Shown here one piece after another: positions 1 through 5,227 of a stretch of DNA of 5,227 nucleotides. The stretch's first letter is position 1. Every line of letters starts with the position of its first letter. Under the pieces are notes generated by a model. The model saw only the letters and a list, made by a program, of their open reading frames with translations, ran no database searches and was not told the origin of the DNA. The position numbers and the translations under genes are program-made. Origin of the DNA: an uncultured Planctomycetaceae bacterium (lineage in GTDB: Bacteria > Planctomycetota > Planctomycetia > Planctomycetales > Planctomycetaceae); contig CALJUK010000853.1 of NCBI GenBank assembly GCA_937975745.1, positions 1-5,227 of the forward strand, written 5' to 3'.

Positions 1-36
1 CCTTGGTGGCGCGCCAACACAGCCGGAGGGCACTAG
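1..36 (+). pseudogene. Upstream YfhO-frame remnant ending in an in-frame TAG
   Basis: Reading the frame of the downstream YfhO-like gene back to the window edge gives PWWRANTAGGH, then TAG at 34-36, then NPALLVAWVPGAFLVFEQL running without interruption into the 79-1992 reading frame. In YfhO-type proteins a Gly-His pair is commonly followed by a small/hydrophobic stretch and an AW-P segment leading into a helix. Both sides of the TAG therefore look like one protein. A TTG (Leu) would restore a typical GHL sequence with a single base change. Possible explanations are a real nonsense mutation, a sequencing or assembly error, or chance similarity, since only eleven upstream codons are visible. 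Confidence 0.4.
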
Positions 37-78
37 AACCCGGCACTGCTTGTTGCCTGGGTCCCGGGGGCGTTCCTC

Positions 79-1992
79 GTGTTCGAGCAGTTACGGGCTG
101 GGCGGAGGGGAAGCATCCCACTGCTGGCGGGCATCTTTGCACTCTGCTTCTTCTGCGGCCACGTACAGGAAGTCTACTACTTGATCCTGATTCAGACCGG
201 ACTCGTTGCCTACGACGTCATCCGGAACAAGGGCAAGCTGCTGACCCGCATGCAGCTGATTCAGCGTTGGACGGTGACCGGGATGGCGACAGCCGGGCTG
301 GTCGCCTTCGAATTGTTCCCAATCTGGGCCTACACACGACAGGCCGTCCGATCAGGCGGAATCGATCTCGCGCAAGCTACAGCCGACAGTCTGACATGGG
401 CCAGTCTGGTGCAGATGATCGACCCGTTCGTTTGGGGTGGCCCCGAAAACTTCAGCGGACCGGGCACGTTCTATTGGGAAACGCTCGCCTATGTGGGGAT
501 CGTCACTTTGCTGGCAGCAGCCTGCGCACTGGTCGATCTTCGGAACCCGCGCGTCCCACAATGGATCGTCATCACGGGACTCGCATTCCTGTTTGCCTTC
601 GGCCAACACTCTCCGCTGTTCGTCCTGATGCATCGGTACCTGCCGGGTGTTTCGTTCTTCCGTTCTCCCGCGCGAAGCATGATCTTCGTCGCCTTTGGTC
701 TGGCAATTTTGAACGGTTTCGGCTTGGAGGCCATTCGCCGACGGTTTGACATTCCGAAATCCGACGTTCACCAATATCCAACCCGCCGCCGAACGTACTG
801 CATCGTTGGTGGAATCGCATTACTGATCGCCTGCGGTTTGCATGGAATCACGATGACCGCTCCGGCCATTTCGAGCCCACCCGTCTCATTCAAGACACTC
901 TCAGTATTCGATTCGCTACAACGAGCGAACTGGCAACAGGCCGCAGCCTGGTTACTGTCAGGAGTCGGCGCACTGGCATTCGTAGCCGCGGGAGTGCGCC
1001 GAGCAGAGTGGGCCTGTTATGGAGTCAGCCTGGTCTTGCTGCTGGAATTGACAACACACGCTCACAGCGTCACCCGGGTGATTCCGCCAGATAATGTCCG
1101 GGAGCAGAATCCGATCATCGAACAGATTCTGGCATCGCAACCGACCGGACGAGTTCTCGCGCCGCAGTTGCTGATCAGTGACCGGGAAGCATGGCGCGAC
1201 GGAATCAAGAAGCTCCAGACTTACGATCCGGTTCCCCTCTCCCGGTTCGGTATCGTAATGGCGGCCGCCGTCACACCAGCCCGCGATCCGGCAATGGAGA
1301 TGACCGGGTTCTACCCGCTTGACCCGACGGTCTACCGCGACACGATGTTGGATCTGCTGCACGTGGAATTCGCCGTCGTTGCCCACCACATGCAAGAAGC
1401 CCCCAAGGGATGGGACATCTTCGGCCAAGGTAAGATTCCGGACGAGTACACACTCAAAGGAATCTCTCCACGACAGCGGACCTACACCATCCTCCGACGC
1501 AAACAGGTCATTCCTGCCGCCTACGCGATCGGTTCCGTTACCCCCGCGAGGGGCGACGATCCGGTCGAACAGCTGAAACGGATCAACTGCCGAGAGACCG
1601 TGCTGCTGGAACAGGACATTCTTGCAACGTCAGAGCGATGCACGTTTTCGCCGGCAACAATTCGACAGGAGTCGACGACGCGTAAGAGAATTGATATCGA
1701 ACTGAACGCACCGGGATATCTGGTTCTCAGCGAGATATTCTATTCCGGCTGGTCGGCCACTTCAAACGGACAATCACTGCCGGTCCTGCCGGCCAACTTT
1801 GCGATCCAGGCGGTCCCCCTACCGGCCGGAAAGCACACTGTCGAACTTTCCTACACACCACCGATGTCCGGTCTGGGGCTGATCATCTCGCTGATGACTG
1901 TCAGTCTGCTCGCTGTCAGTCAGATGTCGGGGCAGAGTCCGCGAGACCTCCGGAAACCAACCGAAACGCCAAGAGAAAGAGACGAGTGTTAA
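79..1992 (+). CDS. YfhO-family polytopic membrane protein (GT-C-like), N-terminal part missing
   Basis: This reads as the C-terminal two thirds or so of a YfhO-type membrane protein. Firmicute members attach sugars to envelope polymers from lipid-linked donors; the substrate here is unknown. Visible from the GTG at 79: GHVQEVYY at residues 27-34 in a membrane span; DPFVWGG at 115-121, followed by WETLAYVG (133-140), the family's loop-to-helix pattern; FGQHSP near 174-179; FFRSPAR at 193-199 opening another span. A long extracytoplasmic region (about 330-595) ends in the hallmark module GYLVLSEIFYSGW (546-558) and LPAGKHTVELSYTPP (581-595), then a last span at about 598-616. Family members usually run to 800 residues or more, so the first spans and the expected catalytic acidic loop are absent. 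The frame is homologous upstream of 79 but is stopped by TAG at 34-36. The GTG is therefore a formal start with only a weak G-run ahead of it. Family assignment is firm; start and functionality are not. Confidence 0.82.
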   Translation: MFEQLRAGRRGSIPLLAGIFALCFFCGHVQEVYYLILIQTGLVAYDVIRNKGKLLTRMQLIQRWTVTGMATAGLVAFELFPIWAYTRQAVRSGGIDLAQATADSLTWASLVQMIDPFVWGGPENFSGPGTFYWETLAYVGIVTLLAAACALVDLRNPRVPQWIVITGLAFLFAFGQHSPLFVLMHRYLPGVSFFRSPARSMIFVAFGLAILNGFGLEAIRRRFDIPKSDVHQYPTRRRTYCIVGGIALLIACGLHGITMTAPAISSPPVSFKTLSVFDSLQRANWQQAAAWLLSGVGALAFVAAGVRRAEWACYGVSLVLLLELTTHAHSVTRVIPPDNVREQNPIIEQILASQPTGRVLAPQLLISDREAWRDGIKKLQTYDPVPLSRFGIVMAAAVTPARDPAMEMTGFYPLDPTVYRDTMLDLLHVEFAVVAHHMQEAPKGWDIFGQGKIPDEYTLKGISPRQRTYTILRRKQVIPAAYAIGSVTPARGDDPVEQLKRINCRETVLLEQDILATSERCTFSPATIRQESTTRKRIDIELNAPGYLVLSEIFYSGWSATSNGQSLPVLPANFAIQAVPLPAGKHTVELSYTPPMSGLGLIISLMTVSLLAVSQMSGQSPRDLRKPTETPRERDEC

Positions 1993-2007
1993 CCGCTGTA
2001 AACACTC
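1984..2007 (+). other. Hairpin straddling the stop codon of the YfhO-like gene
   Basis: GAGTGTT at 1984-1990 is the exact reverse complement of AACACTC at 2001-2007, leaving a 10-base loop that contains most of the TAA stop codon. The position suits an RNA hairpin at the end of the transcript. It is short, AT-leaning and has no T-tract after it, so I do not call it a Rho-independent terminator. It could stabilise the mRNA 3' end or be coincidental. Confidence 0.35.
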
Positions 2008-2030
2008 TCCCATTCAATTGAACGATATGC

Positions 2031-2067
2031 GTGGCAAGCCTGCTTGCCGTCGAAGCAAGCCTGCCAC
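2031..2067. repeat. REP-like imperfect palindrome
   Basis: GTGGCAAGCCTGCTT (2031-2045) pairs with AAGCAAGCCTGCCAC (2053-2067) at 13 of 15 positions around a 7-base loop, GCCGTCG. The left half is itself nearly self-complementary: GGCAAGC at 2033-2039 and GCTTGCC at 2042-2048 are exact complements around CT, so alternative foldings are possible. GCAAGCCTGC also occurs twice as a direct repeat (2034-2043 and 2055-2064). GC-rich intergenic palindromes of this size are typical of REP-type or other dispersed elements. No T-run follows on either strand, which argues against an intrinsic terminator. Dispersal in the genome cannot be seen from one copy. Confidence 0.6.
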
Positions 2068-2102
2068 AAGGGTTAAGCCAAAGCGGAAAGACGGCATGCG
2101 AC

Positions 2103-2118
2103 TTGCTGTTTACAGCAA
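2103..2118. repeat. Perfect dyad TTGCTGT-TT-ACAGCAA
   Basis: Seven-base arms at 2103-2109 and 2112-2118 are exact reverse complements around TT. As RNA this could fold as a 6-bp stem with a TTTA loop. As DNA it has the size of a dimeric repressor operator, but no regulator gene is nearby. Its TGTTTACAGC core (2107-2116) is also the reverse complement of 1995-2004. Confidence 0.45.
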
Positions 2119-2160
2119 ATCAGCCTCCGGTGCGCGCAGAGATCGAATGGCCGCCATTTG

Positions 2161-2211
2161 CCCACTGTGCATTGGAGTCAACTCCGTTGCACTCTGGTGG
2201 GACGATCGTCC
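2161..2211. repeat. Compound inverted repeats with a 12-bp perfect palindrome
   Basis: Three nested arm pairs are visible: CCCAC (2161-2165) with GTGGG (2197-2201), GTGCA (2167-2171) with TGCAC (2188-2192), and GGAGT (2174-2178) with ACTCC (2181-2185). Together they can form an interrupted hairpin with a 1-versus-4-base internal loop. It overlaps at its 3' edge the exact palindrome GGACGATCGTCC (2200-2211). No adjacent T-tract is present. The role is unknown; candidates are a dispersed palindromic element, a protein-binding site or a structured 5' leader of the following gene. Confidence 0.45.
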
Positions 2212-2268
2212 TTTGGGACTGATCGCGACACGGCAGTACCGGCACTCATCGGACGGTTTCGCAGATTT

Positions 2269-2289
2269 TCTGGGAGCCTGGTTCCCAGA
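2269..2289. repeat. Short stem-loop TCTGGGA / TCCCAGA
   Basis: TCTGGGA at 2269-2275 and TCCCAGA at 2283-2289 are exact reverse complements around the 7-base loop GCCTGGT. It lies about 70 bases before the GTG start of the next gene, so it could be part of that gene's leader or another small dispersed palindrome. No T-tract follows it. Confidence 0.45.
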
Positions 2290-2347
2290 CGGTTCCAAGT
2301 GGCATTGTCATCCGAGAACCCCATTCGAAGCCCTCACCGGGCGACAC

Positions 2348-2351
2348 GGGA
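2348..2351 (+). promoter_or_regulatory. Likely ribosome binding site deciding the GTG start at 2361
   Basis: GGGA ends nine bases before the GTG. The competing ATG at 2403 is preceded by a pyrimidine-rich stretch with no purine-rich site. This is a short, modest match to an anti-Shine-Dalgarno complement, so it supports rather than proves the start. Confidence 0.4.
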
Positions 2352-2360
2352 CAGTCGATT

Positions 2361-4157
2361 GTGACTCGATTTCTGAGAGATCTGTCCGGCCTTGGCCATT
2401 TGATGGTTCTGTTCGCAGTTTACGCTGCGCTGCATTTGACGATCTATGTGAATCTCCCCGACAACGATCCGGTCATTCACAACGACGACTGGGTTTACGC
2501 CTATCCAGTTGAGCAATTCTCGAAAGGACAGGGTTTCCACCTGCATCCAATGACCGCTGCACTGGCACTGCCGCAGATCGGTATGGCAATGCTGTTTTCG
2601 GCCGTCACGGGGTGGTATTCACCCTTGTGGCTTCGCCACGGAATGGTCCTGGCAGGCCTTCTCGCGGTCTGGGCCTGCTGGTGGTTTCTGCGGGAGGCGG
2701 GGCTGTCACGTTGGAAAAGCAGTCTTGGAAGCATGTTGTTCATGATCTGCCCGCTCACGGTGGCGATGACCTGGAGTTTCCAGACGGACATTCCGTTCGT
2801 CGGATTCTCGATCGCTGCTCTCGCCGCGGTCCTCTCTGCGGTGCGTACCGACCGCTGGTCCCTCCTCTTTTTGTCGCTGGTGTTCCTGCTGGTGGCGACG
2901 CTGACACGCCAGACAGGTTTATTTGTCGGAGTGTCGATGGGAGCGTACCTGTTGACACAGAGGCGATGGGTCTGGGCCGCGTTGGTCGCGTTTCCCATCG
3001 TCGCCTCGATGGGTCTCGAGCGGGCGCTGATGGCCAGTGGAGAGCTCCCCTACCTGGAATACGCCCAGGCCACTCTACGGGAGTCACTTCAATCGGGCAT
3101 CCCGTTGCGTATTGCCCGGTCGTTGTACGAAGGAGCCCACCTGACGGCGTTGCTGGGTGTGCTGATGCTGCCTGTGCTCATCGGAGCGATCTCTCCGCTC
3201 GGCCGATCCCGCGGTTGGTTCGGCATGATTGCCACCCTGGTTGTCTTCGCAGCCATGATTGCGATGGATCATTCCGGACATCGGACGGCGGCAACGGGCA
3301 ACTACCTGTATGCCGCTGGAATTGGCATCGACAGTCCGCATTCGTTTGGGATTGGGCCTCCCAATGTCGGGCATCTCCCCGCCGGCGGTCCCAACGGCGT
3401 CTCGACGTTTTCGACATGGCCAACGATTTTCAATGCGGTTGCCGCATTGTCTGGCATCGCACTGATTCTGCACTTCCGAAAGCAAACACACGCTGGATGG
3501 CATGCGGTTCGCCAGAGCCAGAAGACACCCGAAGTTCTGCTGCTACTGACATCCGCCAGTCTGATGGGCGCAGCGTTGCTGACATCTGCCTGGATTGCCC
3601 GCATCCCGTTCGACCGGTATTTGCTGCCGATCGTTCCAGTGGGAATTGCCATCCTGCTGCGCAACGCCACTCACGAACGCTGGCTGATGACCGCAGGATT
3701 GGCTGGCTGTGGCATTTTTGCTGTCTGGTCGACTATTGGCGTCGTGGACTATTGGCATTGGAATGCGGCTCGATTTGAAGCGACACGCTGGCTCGAATCG
3801 CAGGGAAAGCTCCCCGTTCAGATCGATGCCGGCTACGAATACAACGGACCAAGGGGAACACTCGACTGGCGGCCTGACAGCGACACGGGAAAGCCAGTCC
3901 ATCAGCCAGCCGATCGCATGGGACAACCGACCGTCGCCCATCCGGAGGACCTGCTTGATTTCTACGTGGTGTCGTTCCGCACACAACACCATTCGGGAAC
4001 AACGATTGCCAGTGTCCCCTATCGTTCGCCGTTATCGATTCGCGATCCGCAGTTCATTGACGTCATCCGATTCCGCCGAAGAGTAGACCCGCCGCCGTCG
4101 CAAACCGAAGTCTCACTCAACGAGAAGAACATGTCGGTGATGCCGGCCCAGAATTGA
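2361..4157 (+). CDS. GT39/ArnT-like integral membrane glycosyltransferase (GT-C fold)
   Basis: A predicted enzyme that transfers a sugar from a polyprenyl-phosphate donor to an acceptor on the outer face of the cytoplasmic membrane; donor and acceptor are not evident. The 598-residue protein has a first span at about 13-31, then a loop with NDDWVYAY (41-48). Its acidic pair sits where GT39-type enzymes carry the catalytic Asp/Glu. SFQTDIPF (139-146) gives a second loop Asp. About a dozen spans continue to about residue 465, interrupted by a Gly/Pro/Ser-rich loop starting near HSGHR (304-308) with GNYLYAAGIG. A soluble C-terminal tail begins near DAGYEYNG (489-496). I chose the GTG because GGGA (2348-2351) lies nine bases upstream. 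The ATG at 2403 has no such site and would trim the first helix. The frame is open back to 2223. The next gene starts ten bases after its stop. It is probably an active enzyme; the exact family is uncertain. Confidence 0.85.
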   Translation: MTRFLRDLSGLGHLMVLFAVYAALHLTIYVNLPDNDPVIHNDDWVYAYPVEQFSKGQGFHLHPMTAALALPQIGMAMLFSAVTGWYSPLWLRHGMVLAGLLAVWACWWFLREAGLSRWKSSLGSMLFMICPLTVAMTWSFQTDIPFVGFSIAALAAVLSAVRTDRWSLLFLSLVFLLVATLTRQTGLFVGVSMGAYLLTQRRWVWAALVAFPIVASMGLERALMASGELPYLEYAQATLRESLQSGIPLRIARSLYEGAHLTALLGVLMLPVLIGAISPLGRSRGWFGMIATLVVFAAMIAMDHSGHRTAATGNYLYAAGIGIDSPHSFGIGPPNVGHLPAGGPNGVSTFSTWPTIFNAVAALSGIALILHFRKQTHAGWHAVRQSQKTPEVLLLLTSASLMGAALLTSAWIARIPFDRYLLPIVPVGIAILLRNATHERWLMTAGLAGCGIFAVWSTIGVVDYWHWNAARFEATRWLESQGKLPVQIDAGYEYNGPRGTLDWRPDSDTGKPVHQPADRMGQPTVAHPEDLLDFYVVSFRTQHHSGTTIASVPYRSPLSIRDPQFIDVIRFRRRVDPPPSQTEVSLNEKNMSVMPAQN

Positions 4158-4167
4158 AGTTTTCATA

Positions 4168-5227
4168 ATGTCTATTCCCCATACCGAGTCGTCGCCTGCA
4201 GCCGACACCGCACTGCTGGACAGTGTGGGACGTTGGCGGACTCGACTATCGCTCCGCTGGACGCATCTGTTTTCGGCGTGCGCTGTGTCGGCCGTCTTCA
4301 TGTACTTCAATTTCATGCCTCTGTTCCACACCGATTTGTGGGGGCATGTCGCCTACGGGGAGTGGATGCTGGAACACGGCGAACTACCACAGGAAGACCC
4401 CATTCTCCAGAACGCCGACGGCGTCCCGGTCATTGCTTCGGCCTGGCTGTCTCAAGTGATCATGGCAGCCGTCGAGAATGCCGGTGGCCCCGAAGGCCTG
4501 TCGAACATGTACGCCGTGGTCATGATGTCCACGTTGATTGTCTTTGGAATCGCTTTCTACATTCAGGCCGGACGGTGGGATATTGCCTGGCTGGCGGTCG
4601 TACTGGTCACAATCTTCGGATCGACGCGAATCGCGGTCGTCCGGACAGAGAACTTCGGCGCTCTCAGCTTCGCGGTCCTGCTGCTGGTGCTGGCGTTGGC
4701 CGACAAAGTCCGCTGCGTCGCGGAGATGACTACATCCTCCGCTCGGCCCGGCCGGTTCTGGTGGGCCTACCTTGCGGTCTTTGGAACCTTCGTATTTTGG
4801 GCCAATGCACACGGCTCGTTTGTCGTCGGCCTGGCAATCCTTGGATGCTTCCTTGCAGGACGCACCATCGAAGCGCTGTTCTCACGGCGTTCGCTGTGGG
4901 GAGTCTGGGAGGACGTCTGGGTTCGACGGTATCTCGCGCTGCTCGAACTAGCCATTGTCGCCTCATTGGTCAATCCGTACGGAATGGACCTTTTGATCAA
5001 CGCCCTTACGTTTCCCGGCAATCCAAATCTCCGCGATATCACCGAATGGTATGGAATATCGTCGGGTGACTTCGAAGGTCTGTTCTTCGCCATCAGCTGC
5101 GTGATCATGCTCTTTCTCGTTCGGCTGTCCGATCGGCGGATTCCCGTCGCGTCGGTCCTGCTGCTGGGATTGTTTGCGTTCCAGACCATCACCAAGGTGC
5201 GCATGATTTCGTGGTACGCTGGCGTCT
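4168..5227 (+). CDS. Uncharacterised GT-C-like polytopic membrane protein, 3' end beyond window
   Basis: The first 353 codons are present without a stop and run off the window. A basic cytoplasmic N-terminus of about 32 residues is followed by a first span (about 33-53), then HTDLWGHVAYG (54-64), HGELPQEDP (70-78) and SAWLSQ (91-96). Further marks are VVRTENFG (157-164), WANAHGSF (211-218) between hydrophobic spans, NPYG (269-272), TEWYG (292-296) and KVRMISWYA (343-351). I recognise this pattern (Asp-Leu-Trp-x-His loop, WANxHG, NPYG, EW) from large membrane proteins of Planctomycetota and Chloroflexota that are usually left as hypothetical. The first-loop Asp and His suggest a GT-C fold, but activity is not demonstrated. 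The ATG is chosen because it is the first start after the preceding gene, with GAAG (4156-4159) eight bases ahead. The ten-base gap indicates co-transcription with the GT39-like gene. Confidence 0.88.
   Translation, partial: MSIPHTESSPAADTALLDSVGRWRTRLSLRWTHLFSACAVSAVFMYFNFMPLFHTDLWGHVAYGEWMLEHGELPQEDPILQNADGVPVIASAWLSQVIMAAVENAGGPEGLSNMYAVVMMSTLIVFGIAFYIQAGRWDIAWLAVVLVTIFGSTRIAVVRTENFGALSFAVLLLVLALADKVRCVAEMTTSSARPGRFWWAYLAVFGTFVFWANAHGSFVVGLAILGCFLAGRTIEALFSRRSLWGVWEDVWVRRYLALLELAIVASLVNPYGMDLLINALTFPGNPNLRDITEWYGISSGDFEGLFFAISCVIMLFLVRLSDRRIPVASVLLLGLFAFQTITKVRMISWYAGV

Larger units (their letters stand above)
1993..2360. other. Palindrome-rich intergenic spacer, no gene seen
   Basis: This 368-base stretch separates the YfhO-like gene from the GT39-like gene. 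Open frames cross it (for example 2018-2512), but their translations are rich in Arg, Ser and Gly with no recognisable domain, and they run into the next gene in the wrong frame. It holds at least five inverted repeats: an imperfect 15-bp stem at 2031-2067, a 7-bp dyad at 2103-2118, a compound hairpin at 2161-2201, a perfect 12-bp palindrome at 2200-2211, and a 7-bp stem-loop at 2269-2289. A 10-bp inverted pair also spans 1995-2116. I find no promoter hexamers that I would defend, although a spacer this long ahead of a co-directional gene makes a promoter for 2361-onward plausible. Confidence 0.6.

Noticed and set aside
3..749. Long plus-strand open frame overlapping the YfhO-like gene
   Set aside because: Its translation is Arg/Gly/Pro-rich without membrane spans or domains, while the overlapping frame from 79 has clear YfhO motifs. 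It is a shadow in GC-rich DNA.
958..1428. Antisense open frame opposite the YfhO-like gene
   Set aside because: No start context or domain, and fully contained within a well-supported gene on the other strand.
2010..2030. Promoter-like TTGAAC and an AT-rich patch
   Set aside because: No properly spaced second hexamer could be defended, and the sigma-factor consensus of the host is not known from the window.
2031..2085. Intrinsic terminator for the YfhO-like gene
   Set aside because: The stem at 2031-2067 is strong but is followed by AAGGGTTAAG, with no T-run on either strand.
2018..2512. Possible small gene in the spacer
   Set aside because: The frame runs through several palindromes and 150 bases into the GT39-like gene. 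Its composition is Arg/Ser-rich with no recognisable domain.
2612..3778. 388-codon open frame overlapping the GT39-like gene
   Set aside because: Although long, it is low in hydrophobic patterning and rich in Arg, Gly, Ser and Cys, as expected for the alternate frame of a membrane-protein gene. The GT39-like frame explains the region.
4233..5069. 278-codon closed open frame at the 3' end
   Set aside because: It is out of frame with the motif-bearing protein starting at 4168, which is open to the window end. Its translation is Arg/Gly-rich and shows no family features.

Overview
The window looks like bacterial chromosomal DNA of moderately high GC. All three genes I can support lie on the plus strand, and each encodes a large polytopic membrane protein of the GT-C type (integral-membrane glycosyltransferases and close relatives). 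The long multi-membrane-span proteins, the gene-sized spacer rich in palindromes and the motif styles suggest a Planctomycetota-type organism. That placement is inferred from memory of similar loci, not from a marker gene.

Layout. (1) The 5' end to 1992 is the distal part of a YfhO-family membrane protein. The homologous frame appears to continue upstream of the window but is cut by an in-frame TAG at 34-36, so the gene is either broken, mis-sequenced, or starts anew at the GTG at 79. (2) 1993-2360 is a 368-base spacer with no convincing gene. It holds an unusual density of inverted repeats, including a REP-like element at 2031-2067. (3) 2361-4157 is a complete gene for a GT39/ArnT-like membrane glycosyltransferase with the Asp-Asp-Trp motif in its first extracytoplasmic loop. 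(4) Ten bases later, 4168-5227 is the start of a third polytopic protein, of an uncharacterised GT-C-like family (motifs TDLWGH, NAHG, NPYG), cut by the window end.

How they may work together: genes 2 and 3 are spaced like an operon, and gene 1 is co-directional but separated by the palindromic spacer. Three neighbouring GT-C-like proteins suggest a locus for moving sugars from lipid-linked donors onto an extracytoplasmic acceptor such as envelope polysaccharide, lipid or protein. Nothing in the window identifies the donor or acceptor. I see no RNA gene, mobile-element gene or CRISPR array, and no convincing promoter.
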